A stretch of 64,000 nt of DNA, taken from positions 249,534,501 to 249,598,500 of the forward strand of contig NC_134137.1 in assembly GCF_033958435.1 (NCBI RefSeq), written 5' to 3'. How positions within the stretch are numbered: the stretch's first letter is position 1; every line of letters starts with the position of its first letter. The translations under genes were made by a program, and so were the position numbers. Under the pieces are notes generated by a model, which saw only the letters and a list, made by a program, of their open reading frames with translations, searched no databases and had not been told where the DNA came from. Positions 11,591 through 23,239 of this stretch are shown one piece after another. This DNA is from Carettochelys insculpta (taxonomy: Eukaryota > Chordata > Testudines > Carettochelyidae).

Positions 11591-12361
11591 GTCCTAAAGA
11601 GTTCTAACCCCAGTCAGCTCCTCACTCACTCAGTAAGGCTTAGGCAAGTCACTCCTCCATTCCTTGCCTCAGATTCCTATTAGGCACAATGAAAGGATAC
11701 TTAACATGATTGTTACTGGAGAGTCAACAGTCACCCTAGAGCAGGACTCTGAGTGCAGGGAAATAAACGTGGGAATAATGGTGGTCACTGGGAAGTGTTA
11801 ACTGTAAGAGGGACCACTGTATGAATGCTTGGGAACATCTGCACATACTATGGAGGTACTGAATCGACATGTCACTACCATGTACTGATGCTCCTTAAAG
11901 CAGGCACTGTGTGGTCCAGATTAGAGGATCAGTATCATCCCCAATGTGCAAGGTTTTGAAAACGTTATGCAAACATGCACAGCAGAAAGAGCTACATCAG
12001 TGATAAGTATTATTTCTTACTAAGGCTGAGCCTAAACCACATAAATCTAGATATGTATCTGAACTTCCCTATGGCTCAAAACTGAGGTTTTAGGTCCTGA
12101 CACAAATATTTCCTGCCCCATACACATGCACACAACTCGCATCTCTCTTTATCAGCACATTACCGGTTTAAAGCCATCTGTACCCAAAAAAGGAGCAGGC
12201 AGTAATTGCCAACTCCAGCAAGTGGAGCAAATTTACGTAAAGTGGTTTCCAAAGTGCAAAATTCCATCTAAACAGCCAACAGTTGAAGAAAAAGATTCTT
12301 CTTTAATATACTCACATGCTTCTGTCCATTCCTAAAGAGAGTTCTCCTACACAACAAGTAA
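11591..12361. other. Unique sequence with SINE-like relic
   Basis: The part at 11600-11710 holds a ggcaagtcactcctccattccttgcctca-like block resembling a MIR-type SINE. The rest is unremarkable and shows no exon. Confidence 0.35.
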
Positions 12362-12486
12362 CAGAGGGGTAGCCGAGTTAGCCTGTATCTTTAAAAACAA
12401 GACGTCCTGTGGCATCTTATAGACTAACAGATATTTTGGAACATAAACTTTTGTGGGCAAAAACCTGCTTCACCACAGATGCATGA
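12362..12486 (-). mobile_element. Penelope-like element 3' end fragment
   Basis: The plus strand runs from cagaggggtagccgagtta through tcctgtggcatcttatagac to cagatgcatgag, the reverse complement of the 3' end of the PLE whose coding part lies at 40.1-40.8 kb. It is a heavily 5'-truncated copy with its 3' end at the left. Confidence 0.7.
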
Positions 12487-12635
12487 GAGAGTATGCAACA
12501 ATGTACTCTTTGTTATCAAGGTGAACAGAAATCTGACTGTTCTAAAGTAATCAGTGATTTCACTCAGTATGCCACAGTTAAATTTTTTTCTGACAGTTCA
12601 AATAATATTTAAAGATGTTCACGAACTATAAGCTT

Positions 12636-13050
12636 CAGGTTGAATCTCTCTAATCCAGCATTCTCTGGTTCAGTGACAACCATGGTCCAACAGGACCACA
12701 GATGTTCCTGGACCAGAGAACCCCGGAGCCTGGGAGCTTGTTCTGGGCAGGATTCCAGTGGCAGGAGGACCAGTGATCTGGACCCCAGCTGGAGCCAGGA
12801 TTGCAGCCGGACTAGCAGCAGGTGGCCCAGTCAAAGCCAACAGCGCATCTGGGCCTGCAGCTGTGGGCAGGGCCAGCGGTCAAAAGGGGTGCCTGGGACA
12901 GAGACCAGCAGCCAACAGGAGAGCCCAGCAGCCAGGGAGAGCTCATAGGCAAGCAGTAGGGGGGCCAACATTGACCTCCCCATTCCAGCAAAGTCTGTTG
13001 TTTGGGAACAGTCAGATCCCAAGGTTGCCAGACACGGGAGGAACAACCTG
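12636..13050. mobile_element. Tigger-like element with GC-rich interior
   Basis: The left terminus caggttgaatctctctaatc and the right terminus gggaggaacaacctg (followed by TA) belong to the same family as 9732-10055. The interior (12715-12960) is GC-rich with repeated cagcag/gccag text, unlike the AT-richer interiors of the other copies. Confidence 0.65.
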
Positions 13051-13273
13051 TACAAAGGTATTGCTAATAAATTCCTTTGTCAGACGGGTAATCAAGGTTT
13101 CTGTTCCAGGATGTGGGGATGGTTTAAATAATGCTTTGTGAAGAACCAAGTAAAATTACCACTTGCAAAGACTGGAAGCATTTCCGAAAACTGATTATAC
13201 TACATTCAATCTTGAAAGGGTTCCAGTCTGTAGCAATTACTGTCTTCTGTTCCTAGCCATGGCATCAAGCTCA

Positions 13274-14345
13274 TAAGAACATAAGAATGGCCATACTGGG
13301 TCAGACCAAAGGTCCATCCAGCCCAGTATCCCGTCTGCCGACAGTGGCCAATGCCAGGTGCCCCAGAGAAGGAGAACAGAAGACAATGATCAAGTGATTT
13401 ATCTCCTGTCATCCATCTCCTGCCCCTGTACTGAAGGCTAGGGTACCATACTTTATCCCTGGCTAATAGCCATTTATGGACCTAACCTGCAAAAATTTGT
13501 TGAGCTCTTTTTTTAAACCCTAATAGAGTCCGGGCCTTCACAGCCTCCTCTGGCAAGGAGTTCCACAGGTTGACTGTGCACTGGGTGAAGAAAAATTTCC
13601 TTTTATTAGTTTTGAACCTACTACCCATCAATTTCATTTGGTGTCCCCTAGTTCTTGTATTATGGGAAAAGGTAAATAATTTTTCTATATTCACTTTCTC
13701 CACACCATTCATGATTTTATATACCTCTATCACATCGCCCCTCAATCGCCTCTCTTCCAGACTGAAAAGTCCCAGTCTCTCTAGCCTCGCCCCCATATGG
13801 GACCTGTTCCAAACCCCTAATCATCTTAGTCGCCCTTTTCTGAACCTTTTCTAATGTCAATATATCTTTTTTGAGGTGAGGAGACCACATCTGCACGCAG
13901 TACTCAAGATGTGGGCGTACCATAGTTTTATATAGGGGAAGTATGATATCTTTTGTCTTATTATCTATCCCTTTTTTAATAATTCCTAACATCCTATATG
14001 CTTTACTAACTGCTGCTGCACACTGCGTGGATGTCTTCAGAGAACTATCCACTATAACTCCAAGATCCCTTTCCTGATCTGTCGTAGCCAAATTTGACCC
14101 CATCATGTTGTACGTGCAATTTTTCCAACGTGCATTACCTTACACTTACCCACATTAAATTTCATTTGCCATTTTGCTGCCCAATCACTCAGTTTGCTGA
14201 GATCTTTTTGTAGTTCTTCACAATCCCTTTTGGTTTTGACTGTCCTGAACAACTTGGTGTCATCTGCAAACTTTGCCACCTCACTGCTTACCTCATTTTC
14301 TAGATCATTGATGAACAAGTTAAACAGGACCGGTCCCAGGCTCGT
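13274..14345 (-). mobile_element. CR1 LINE, 5'-truncated
   Basis: The 3' end is at the left, where the plus strand reads cataagaacataagaatggc, the terminal octamer-type tail of a CR1 subfamily. Coding sequence for the C-terminal reverse transcriptase occupies 13482-14318. The element breaks off at about 14345, as is usual for target-primed LINE copies. I find no clear target-site duplication. Confidence 0.85.
13482..14318 (-). pseudogene. CR1 reverse transcriptase C-terminal part, broken
   Basis: The frame reads from 14318 leftward. The catalytic motif FADDTKLF, the CR1 form of the YADD box, is at about 14270-14247, followed by the thumb region WQMKFNVGKCKVMHVG. A stop at 14103 ends this stretch. 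The downstream ERDLGVIVDSSLKTSTQCAA and MVRPHLEYCVQMWSPHLKKD segments lie in another frame (14106-13717), and the C-terminal [20 protein letters not shown] segment lies in a third (13796-13482). So at least one stop and two frame changes are present, and the N-terminal endonuclease and palm are missing. In the live element this protein makes cDNA at the nicked target. The family is secure from motif order. Confidence 0.85.
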
Positions 14346-16883
14346 GCATGTCTAGCTGTAACAAAGCATTCGGTGGGACTTGCAGCAAATTAGGGACCAC
14401 TGAATGCATTTTTCCATCTCGCAAGTGCACATCTTGAAGCAAACTAAAGCCTATGTCAGTGTGTGAGACAGGAAAGGTATGGAAAGTCTCAGATTAGCTT
14501 AACAATACGTTCCGAGAGCATATGCCAATAACCACGTGCTTTTCCCTTTTAAACATAATAGGATGAAGCTGGTCTCACTCACACACATTTTACTTTGGTG
14601 TAACTCCACTGAGTAAATCCTCAGTTCACACCAGTTCAAACCCAATCTTAATTAGTCCAGCAGGATCAGAGTCTGTATGTAATGGTAGCATGAAACAAGT
14701 GCAGAGAAAGTGCTGGTTGGAAGATTCCTCCCCCATGATGTCGTTTTTCAAAATACTCTAACATGTGAGCTCTTGATTTTCTATGGTGGGAGTTGCAAAA
14801 AGGCATTCTAGTGATGATGTCCGGGGGGGGTGGGTTCAGACATCTGCACACACATGCCTACTGCTTCAGTCATGGGAACCGTTCACCTGCCCACCAGGGA
14901 TATTATGCACGAGTCATCGCTACTTGGGATCTGGGAAAGAGCAGAAGACGGGTGCATCATAAGAGGTAACATATCCATTGTAGAGTCACTTACAAAACAG
15001 CCAGAATGTGGCCCATATTAGAAACTTAGGAAGAGATTCTCCATCACATCATCAGCTCTCTTTGTTATAATCAGATGGCACAAAGGAGAGGCAGAGCCTA
15101 GCCACAGCCACCTGCCCTAGCAGGATGGTGGCAAAGACTAGCCACCTTCCCAGTAGCTCTTAAAGCAGGAAAATGCCTAAGTGAGGAAGCAGTTATGCTT
15201 GGGTCCTCTGCACTCTGGGTACACTCAGATGGCAAATAATCTCTTAAGGACTACTGCTATCTGATGCAGGCTAGAGGAGCACATATTCCATAGGCTGTCT
15301 GGAGCCAGACACACAATCAGGGAGCTGTAATCTGCTTCCTGTTAACCCTCCTTCCTGCTTCGAGCCAAAGCTACCTGACTGGATCCACATCTGAAAAAAT
15401 TAAAATTTAAAATCCATACAAACAGTATAATGACAAGAGTTGGGACCTGCAGCTGTGGCAAAGTACAGGACTTCTTGGACAACAAAGGTCAGGAAAAATG
15501 TAAAAGACAAAAGGCTTTAGTTCAGTACTATTTGTTTCACAAATACTCTCCAATAGCCATTGGATTACATCACACTATTTTCCTATCTAATAAAAGGTCA
15601 AAGTGTATTTTTCTTTATTTTATGATTTCCCACTAATGAAAGGCTTTTTTCATGCCAAGAAAATGAAAAATGAGACTTATTTGTCCTGTAAGATACTGTG
15701 GCAGCAAAAAGAAATCATTGTTTTCCTAGTCTCTCCTCAAAAGAAAAAGAAAGTGGACAAGGAGCTAAAATTATTAGTACAGAGAACAGAAAACAAAGAA
15801 AAGGGGGGTGGGGGCCGTTGAAAGAACATATTCCCAGGAGCTTTTTCCAAATAATATCAAAAACACCAAGCACTGGAGATATACTTCCCATGAGCTAGAA
15901 CACAGGGTAAGTTTGTTTTTTTTTTCTATATAAAGTGATTGAATATGAATGGTCTATTATCCAGACTTCATAATCTGTGTAGTAAAGTTGAGTACTGCAC
16001 TTTGAAACGTATATAATTTGAATGTACAGAGAGACAAACCTCATTTAAAGGATTGTCTTGTTTATGGAGCAGGGGTAAACTGCCACTAATCTGAAAAGCG
16101 GCGTTTGTTTTTTTGTTTTTAAAGGCAGATGATCAAACTTTTCAATGGAAACATGATTTAGAAACTCATATTCATTGTTTCACAGAAAAGCTGATATCAT
16201 CTCCCGAAACTGGAGTCAGAACCCAGGAATCCTGATGACACCCTCTTCCTCCAACCCAGCAGATTCCACTCCCTCTAAGAACCAAAAAAAGAACCCAGAA
16301 GTCCTGACTATCAATCCCATGCTCTAACTACTACACACCACTTCCCACACAGAGCTGGGGAACAGATGCAAACCAAACCAAAATGGACTAGAATTGAAGA
16401 TGGGCAAAGGAAAGCAAGATGTCTGGGCTGGAGGTGGGGAGAGGTGAGGAAAGAAAAGGCCATTTCTACAGACAAAATAAAAAAGAATACCAAATACAAT
16501 TCTGCTATTAGATCTACCCGACACAGTAATGCTGTTGAAGACTGCATCAAACTACATTCTCGCATGCTTCAACTATAAAAAAGTTAGTGAATGGTATTAG
16601 AAGCCATAACTTAATGGATTTTGTAATAACTCCTCAGAAATCACTCTGTGCATTACTGAAATGCAACCCTTTCGAGGGTGAGACAGAGCGACTGTTTGAC
16701 ATTCCACAGCAAAGCACTACAACAGATAAGAGAATGATGAGATGTTAAATTGCTGTAGGATTTAGATGAACAGACTAACGAGCTGAGAACTTGGCCTCCC
16801 TGCCAAATTGTAATTGGAGTGTTGACCCAAACTAAACACCCATCCACACACAAAAGCCCTAACCTGAAGAGCAGTGACACGTA
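14346..16883. other. Unique sequence with scattered SINE relics
   Basis: The part at 16195-16345 carries two copies of an agaacccag-aatcctga text typical of the reverse of MIR-type SINEs. The stretch 14800-15030 and most of the rest look unique. No gene was recognised. Confidence 0.4.
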
Positions 16884-17128
16884 CCAGAGAGGTAGCCGTG
16901 TTAGTCTGTATCTTCGAGAACAAGAAGTCTTGTGGCACCTTAAAGACTAACAGATATTTTGGAAACAAAACAAAAAGCAGTCAAATAGCACTTTAAAGAC
17001 TAGCAAAATGGTTTATTAGGTGAGCTTTCATGGGACAGACCCACTTCTTCACACCATAGCCAGACCAGAACAGATATTTTGGAGCATAAGCTTTCATTGG
17101 CAAAAGACCCGCTTCGTCAGATGAAGAG
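16884..17128 (-). mobile_element. PLE 3' fragment interrupted by another insert
   Basis: The plus strand starts cagagaggtagccgtgtta and reaches cagatattttgga at 16951-16963. It resumes at 17071 with the same cagatattttgga and continues through gcataagctttcattgg to cgtcagatgaag. The 105 bp between are a different element. Confidence 0.75.
16964..17068 (-). mobile_element. Second PLE-type insert nested in the first
   Basis: It is flanked by a perfect 15-bp direct repeat aacagatattttgga (16949-16963 and 17069-17083). Its text, tagcactttaaagactagc then tgagctttcatgggacagac, parallels the layout of the host PLE 3' end (tagaction, 'agctttc-gtggg', 'acttcttca') but with different wording, so it appears to be a related subfamily. 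Confidence 0.65.
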
Positions 17129-17682
17129 TGGTGATGCTTTTCACTCAAGCTGGCTGGCTTGTCCGGGACACAGGCTAAAAATAAACCTTGTGTTTAATCA
17201 ACTTGTCAGCTGCTAACATCCATTCTGCAGCATGGACACAGGCTATGGCCACTTGAGTGCTGCTAGATCCACCAGTCTCCTCCTCACAGTTCCTCCCATA
17301 TGACCAGAGAGGACAGACAAATTCTCCCGTAACACCCTGAAAGTGGACGCACAGAGCATCTCCTCTTACTACAGGTCTAAAAATCGTGGGATATAGCCCC
17401 AAAAGCCTTAGCACTACACATGCATGAGCACAGGGCCAGTGAAGTCTTACTCACGAGCTATGCTGCAACATGGCCTCTCTGCAGAGAGCTCGCCAAATTT
17501 GAAAGTGCATAAATTCAACTCTGCAGAGAAGACACACACAGAGCTGCAATTTAGCCAGGACCGCAGGGTAACAATCCTACTCTTGTTAAAGGCACCACAG
17601 TGTTTTTAATGATAACAAGGGGCTAGGACCTCAGTTCTAACTCATCTGAAAGACAGTTTATCAAATCTGGTTGCATCAACTC

Positions 17683-17706
<24 letters not shown>
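17683..17706. repeat. T24 homopolymer
   Basis: An uninterrupted T-run, followed by TTTTAAAATATT-like sequence. It may be the antisense tail of an old retrocopy, but no such copy is recognisable beside it. Confidence 0.8.
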
Positions 17707-17713
<7 letters not shown>

Positions 17714-17895
17714 TATTGCCTTGTCTGATTGTTTATGAAAAATGGAAAAGACACTCAGGCACTGGTGGATCAAGCCATGGAAATATGGCTGTTTAAATTC
17801 ATTTATTTATTTACAGAAATATATACATATTTCAGGGCTATCAGTTAAATGCTTAACAGTAATCAGCTCAAAAGTAATTAAGTCAATTAAAAATA

Positions 17896-18280
17896 CAGTA
17901 GACTCCCCAGCTTACACAATTTCAGCTTGCACTATTCTTGGAATAATGCAACTCAAAATCAGCAAGCACTGCTGCATCCCTGCCATCCACAGCGCTCACC
18001 CTGCTACCTGGTTCCTGGGTCCCCGCAGCTTGTGGGGGAGCCAGGAAACTGACCAGCACTGCTGTGCAGACCATCTTCCTGGCTCCCACGAGCAGCGGGC
18101 AGCCGGAAGCCAGGTGCAGCAGCACCAGTCGGTTTCCCAGCTCCCTGCCACACTCAAACAGGACTGGGGGGACCCGAAGGCAGCAGAGCCCCTCCTCCGA
18201 CCCAGTCCCAACTTACACAACATTTGACTTCTGCATGGTTGCCCAGGAACACAACCTACACAGGACTCAAGGGTCCACTG
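17896..18280. mobile_element. Tigger/pogo-like MITE, 385 bp
   Basis: Termini cagtagactcccc and agggtccactg are inverted relatives, with TA on both sides (17894-17895 and 18281-18282). The interior includes aggaaactgaccagcactgc and gccaggaacac-like text shared with 7437-7940. It is non-coding. Confidence 0.7.
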
Positions 18281-18282
18281 TA

Positions 18283-18579
18283 CATAGTTATTCATTACAG
18301 TTTAAACGGCTGTGTTAAACAATGGAATACCAACTGAAATTTATTATAAATACCTTTATGTTCTACATTTTTAAATACACTGGTATTAGTTATCATGCAG
18401 AACACAGAGTGCACAGGACTTGCTTGGTATTATTTTTATTACAAACACTTGCAATTTAAAAAGGGTAACAAAAGACTATTTTTCAATACACGTCTCTATC
18501 ATGAAAGTGCAACTCACAAATGCAGAATTTTTTACATAACTAAAAGCCAAAACCAAACAAACAATGTAAAACTTTAGAG
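18283..18579. other. AT-rich unique sequence
   Basis: No repeat termini or exon were recognised. Confidence 0.4.
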
Positions 18580-18907
18580 CAGGATCAGCAACCTTTCTGA
18601 GACAGAGTGCCAAAATTTGACCTTTTGACCTCTATCTACAGTCGCAGTGCCAGTGACACTTTTTAAAGTCACTAATGGACCTTCTTACGACAGCTTCATC
18701 AGTACACAAATTAAGGTGCGGAGCTTTACTGCTCAGGTGGTGGTCGGTAGCGTTAGCTGGTCTTTTGTTAATCCACAGGCAACATGGCTCTGAGCAAGCT
18801 CCCAGCTGCATGGGGGAGAAGGGGCAGAGCTAAGCTCCCGCCTCACATGCCAATGAGAATTGGCTCATGCTGTTCTTGGTACTTATGCCATGGGTTGCTG
18901 ACCTCTG
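18580..18907. mobile_element. hAT-like MITE (ggtcagcaacc family)
   Basis: The left end caggatcagcaacctttc and right end gggttgctgacctctg form inverted termini. The same family is at 48568-48761, and its left end in reverse is at 24363-24432. The interior retains a gtggtggtcggtagcgtta block shared, inverted, with the 48.6 kb copy. Confidence 0.65.
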
Positions 18908-19000
18908 TGCTAGACAGTATTGACCTCCTGTGGTCTGGAAAATCCTCTGCTTTGGTACTGGTCAGGTCCTGAGGGTGCTAGATGAGAGAGGTTCAACCTG
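18908..19000 (+). mobile_element. Tigger-like element, right part only
   Basis: Starting exactly at the hAT end, tgctagacagtattgacctc matches the middle of the 47552-47862 copy, and the fragment ends with the family terminus gagaggttcaacctg followed by TA. The left part is not visible beyond the adjoining hAT. Confidence 0.65.
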
Positions 19001-19002
19001 TA

Positions 19003-20500
19003 CCTGAATGCCATCCATTAGTGCATTCTACTGTGCTTTACTGCCTATTTCTTCATCTTAGTCTCTTTCTAATATAAAGAGAGTGTGGGTTTTTTAATGG
19101 CAAGTTCCGAATTAAAAAGTCCATCCCAACCAATTTATGTTCTGGCCCATTTTGTGTAACTGTTGTCTGGTTTAGTCTGTAAACTCTCTAGCTATGCAGC
19201 AAAAGATTTCTGCTCTAAAGTCCCATCTATGCTAACAGCACTGTGTAAACAATAGATAGCAAAGCAAAAAGAGAAGGAGAGGCTCTCCAAGTTTCTAGCA
19301 GACCTAATGGATAACCATGCGCCAGCCTTAAGTCCAACTTCCATTATTTATTGCATGGTAGATCCAGCGTCATAGCACACTTTTATCATGTTGTGTAACT
19401 TGAAGTATAAGAAAAAATTAGTTCTTTTCCAAAAGCTGGCCCAGTCTGTTTGGTTTTTACATAGTTTCGAGACAAGTCAGCACATAAAGTTGATTGTGTA
19501 GGCATTATAAATAAAGAGATCAGGCGAACTACTTTACTTCAACTACTTAAAACTATATATAAGATAAAAAAAGCTATACTTTATTGTACCCATAATCCTC
19601 CTCTCCAAAGCAACTAAACAAAAGATAGGCCTGAACAAAACCCCTGAAGATGAACACTCCCTTGCCTGGTGCCTGGCACATTGAATTCTTGATCTGAATT
19701 TAGAGGCTCAACTTAGCCAGCTCTAGAAGGGTGGGGTAAATGGTAAAGTAGGGCTGCTAGTGCGGGCCCAGTTGAAACTCTGGTTAGCCATAATACACAT
19801 TAACCACAGTACACACCACTGGCTTTGGGATGTACCACAGGATACACAACTTCCTTTTGGAAACTCATGTTTTTCTGCATGTGAAGAGGTGTGAAATCCA
19901 GAAAAATGGGTGGATCTCATAGGAGATGGACACGGTTCTGATCCCTTTGTGGTGCTCAGGGTGAGCCAGAGTCAGATTCTAGCCATAAGGGCTCAACAGA
20001 GAATTCTTCTGGCAGAAGGAGGTGACCTCTTGGCTGGTGTAAGGTTTGCAGAGCCAGATCCTTTGCCAGCTGCCTCTCTCTCCCCAGCCCAGCTCTCGGG
20101 GATGGGAAGAGGGCCTGATAGTGTCAGCTCCGCAAAGCAGAACCCTTCAAGTGATAAAGGCTCATCTCATGGCCCATCTAATTTATACTGGGGTCAAAAT
20201 AAAAATATAAACCAGCCCAAGACTCAGGAAGAGATAGCCAGCACTGCGACCCTGGTCATGTGCCATTCTGTCCCAGTTCTGAGATCTCAGCAGGGCTCTC
20301 AAAGTGGGCAGGATTAGGCTTGGCCAGAAGGTGTTCACTGGAGGGTCCCATCTTGGAGTGGTGGTAGCCAGTCATGAGGTGCACTTTTCCCTCAAAGCCT
20401 GTATTAAATTGTCACCAAAATTGTTTAACCAGGCACCGTGGTGCTTGTAGCCCAATCTTTCAGATGAAACCACTCATGCTATTAAGCTTGTGAAGACTGC
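19003..20500. other. Unique sequence, no gene recognised
   Basis: The open frame at 19910-20317 shows no recognisable domain, and no repeat ends were seen. Confidence 0.4.
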
Positions 20501-21214
20501 TGGAAAAGTATAACTAGTGGGGTTCCGCAGGGGTCTGTTTTAGGACCGGTTCTGTTCAATATCTTCATTAACGATTTAGATATTGACATAGAAAGTACAC
20601 TTATTAAAGTTTGCAGATGATACCAAGCTGGGAGGGGTTGCAACTTCTTTGGAGGATAGGGTCATAATTCAAAAGGATCTGGATAAACTGGAGAAATGGG
20701 CTGAGGTAAACAGGATGAAGTTTAATAAGGACAAATGCAAAGTGCTCCACTTAGGAAGGAGCAATCAGTGTCACACATACAGAATGGGAAAGGACTGCCA
20801 AGGAATGAGTACAGCAGAAAGGGATCATGGGGTTATAGTGGACCACAAGATAAATATGAGTCAACAGTGTGATGCTGTTGCAAAAAAAGCAAACATGATT
20901 CTAGGATGCATTAACAGGTGTGTTGTGAACAAAACATGAGAAGTCATTCTCCCGCTCTACTCTGCGCTGGTTAGGCCTCAGCTGGAGTATTGTGTCCAGT
21001 TCTGGGCACTGCAGTTCAGGAAGGATGTGGAGAAATTGGAGAGGGTCCAGAGGAGAGCAATGAGAATGATCAAAGGTCTAGAGAACATGACCTATGAAGA
21101 AAGGCTGAAAGAATTGGGCTTGTTTAGTTTGGAAAAGAGAAGATTGAGGGCGGACCTGTGTAGCCAGACATGAACCCCCCATGTGGCCTTTTCTTCTTCT
21201 CTCCCCCCCGCCCC

Positions 21215-21236
21215 CACACACACACACACACACACA
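21215..21236. repeat. (CA)n microsatellite in LTR U3
   Basis: Eleven CA units follow a short C-rich stretch. Confidence 0.9.
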
Positions 21237-21583
21237 GGGAGAGACACAGAGAGAAATAAGCAGGGGAGACAGGTAGCCTTTGATGTCCTGGGAACGCAGG
21301 TGTGCTGTCTCGCCCAGCCTCTCTACTATACACAAAAACCAGACAGTGAATGGGCTAGCTAATGGCCGCCCTTCTGGCTGATCTCGGTGATTGACACGCC
21401 TGATCACTTCCCCAGGAAGAACGGGGAACCCCCGCCCATCACCTCCACAGGTGCCCAATTGTCCACAATTCACAGGTGCAAATTGAGCCTTGCACCTTCC
21501 CTGGGAAACCTGGGGTTCAAAAAAAAAACATTCCTCCCGATTGGCCACTTGAGACCAGGAAGAAGCCTCCGTGACAAAAGGGA

Positions 21584-21590
21584 TATAAAG
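21584..21590 (+). promoter_or_regulatory. LTR TATA box
   Basis: The motif tataaag occurs in ggatataaagggg, about 425 bp upstream of the polyadenylation signal, as expected for an LTR promoter. Confidence 0.6.
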
Positions 21591-21689
21591 GGGTTTGGCA
21601 GCCCACCCCCCTTTGAGTTTCAATCACCTACACCTGCTGGCCAGGTCTGGAATTAACTCCCGAGACTGGGGACGCCTGGTTCGTATCTA

Positions 21690-21860
21690 CTTCTTCCCAA
21701 GGGATTGAGAGAAAGATTCTGGGTCACACCATATCTAGGAGGCAGGGGTAAGAATTACACCTGTATTACACTTCTTTCCTATAGGAATTGAGGGAAAGAC
21801 TCTGGTTCCACCAGGTCTAAGAGGCAGGGGTGAAAATCACACCTGCAACGTGCCTTTCTT
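21690..21860 (+). repeat. Imperfect tandem duplication inside the LTR
   Basis: The text ggattgagagaaagattctg...aggaggcaggggtaagaattac recurs about 80 bp later as gaattgagggaaagactctg...agaggcaggggtgaaaatcac. Confidence 0.75.
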
Positions 21861-22008
21861 GTGTACACATTAATTGTATTAGTGTAAGCTAGCTAGTTTG
21901 TCTAAAACTTTTCCTAAGTTAAATTGTGTTGTTTCCCCTTTAGAAACCACAAGTACTAACTTGTACTTTAATCATTTGTCTTAGTTAAATTGTTTCTATC
22001 TTTGTATA

Positions 22009-22014
22009 AATAAA
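22009..22014 (+). terminator. LTR polyadenylation signal
   Basis: AATAAA lies within gtataaataaaaagtaac, downstream of the LTR TATA box. Confidence 0.6.
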
Positions 22015-22541
22015 AAGTAACTGTTAAAGCCTCTCTAAGTGAAATTTTCCTCTTGCTGCTGTACCCGAACTAAACACAAACCAAAGAACCCAGCCTGCTC
22101 TGGCTGCTTAGCGTGGCTGCTGGTGCAGGTTTGGCATCACCCCCTTTTGCCCCACTGGACCCTTAGCTGGCACCTGGGCATCGGCTCACAACATGATAGC
22201 AGTTTTCAGGTATCTAAAAGGGTGTCATAAGGCAGAGGGAGGGAACTTGTTCTTCCTTGCCTCTGAGGATAGAACAAGAGGCAATGGACTGAAATTGGAG
22301 CAGGGGAGGTTCAGGTTGGACATTAGGAAAAAGTTCCTAACTGTCAGGGTGATCAAACACTGGAAAAAATTGCCAAGGGAGGTGGTAGAATCTCCATTAC
22401 TGGAGCTATTTAAGAAGAGGTTAGATAGATGGCTTTCAGGGATGGTCTAGAAAGTGCTTGGTCGGTCCTGCCATGAGGGCAGGGGGCTGGACTCGATGGC
22501 CTCTCGAGGTCCCTTCCAGTCCTACTGTTCTATGATTCTAT

Positions 22542-23239
22542 GACTACCATGTTAGCCCTTTACAAAGCCATAACTCAAATATGGATTACTTACCAAAGCT
22601 ACCACATCATGCTGCTATTGTCACCCATGTCAGGTCTTCCTTTAGACTACAGTCCTGCAAGTTTATTAAATCTGGGTGGATCCCCACTGGAGTCAACTTG
22701 CAGTTTTGGGACCTTTGACTGTAAGTGGTTCAGGCAGGGCTGTTAACTCTCTTTTGTCAATACAGCACCAGGTACATTTATACTGCCACAGGCATAACAC
22801 GAAAATTTCTTTGGTGGGAGGAAGAGCTCCCAGCTCCATGGCTCCAGTCATCAGATCTGTAAAGTGCAGCATTTACAGAGAACACACCCTGAGGTAGGAC
22901 GAAATAATTCCACATCCCCACTTCTCTTAACGTATGTCGAGTTACTGCATGCTGCTGAAGTCCATGTATCCATCTTGTGCGAGCCAAGAGCCCAAGATAA
23001 TAAATGTGTCTGGTGATTTATAAGGCCAGATGAGAGGATGGGCTTGAGAAGGCAGAGAAAAATACACCAGTTTTACTTGTTGTTATGCCTTTCCAAGGAG
23101 ACCATCCCCCAAACCACATATCATGGGCTTGGTGCCTGTAGCATTCATTCTCCACATTTCATGTGTTCCAGATTGGGACCTGTGTTAACTTGTGTTGCTG
23201 CTCAATTAATTTTTGACCCCTCGCCCCCACACCTTAAGC
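22542..23239. other. Unique sequence between CR1 and hAT element
   Basis: No exon or repeat terminus was recognised. Confidence 0.4.

Larger units (their letters stand above)
21159..22190 (+). mobile_element. Solo LTR of an endogenous retrovirus-like element
   Basis: It begins TGTAGCCAGAC and ends GGCTCACA, the TG...CA form of LTRs. The flanking CR1 gives acctg (21154-21158) and acatg (22191-22195), a 5-bp duplication with one mismatch. Inside are a TATA box (21584) and a polyadenylation signal (22009), so U3-R-U5 order is on the plus strand. No internal coding region is present, which is consistent with LTR-LTR recombination. Confidence 0.75.
20610..22450 (+). pseudogene. CR1 reverse transcriptase C-terminal part, interrupted
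   Basis: FADD-encoding bases lie at 20610-20621. A clean frame runs 20649-20939 (WAEVNRMKFNKDKCKVLHLG) and meets a TGA at 20937-20939. The same protein continues past it with [16 protein letters not shown] text up to 21158. The LTR then intervenes, and the C-terminus resumes at 22193-22450 (MIAVFRYLKGCHKAEGGNLF, DIRKKFLTVRVIKHWKKLPR). The endonuclease and most of the palm are missing by 5' truncation. Broken by a stop and a 1-kb insertion, it cannot make a functional enzyme. Confidence 0.85.
20505..22541 (+). mobile_element. CR1 LINE split by a solo LTR
   Basis: CR1 sequence runs from about 20505 (gtggggttccgcaggggtct-like text) to 21158 and resumes at 22191 with acatgatagcagttttcagg, completing the ORF and 3' UTR. 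The 3' end is the CR1 octamer tail, tctatgattctatga near 22527-22541. The copy is 5'-truncated. The CR1 must predate the LTR that interrupts it. Confidence 0.9.

Noticed and set aside
12362..12486. tRNA-derived SINE
   Set aside because: No pol III A/B boxes recognised, and the same text forms the 3' flank of the GIY-YIG relic at 40 kb.
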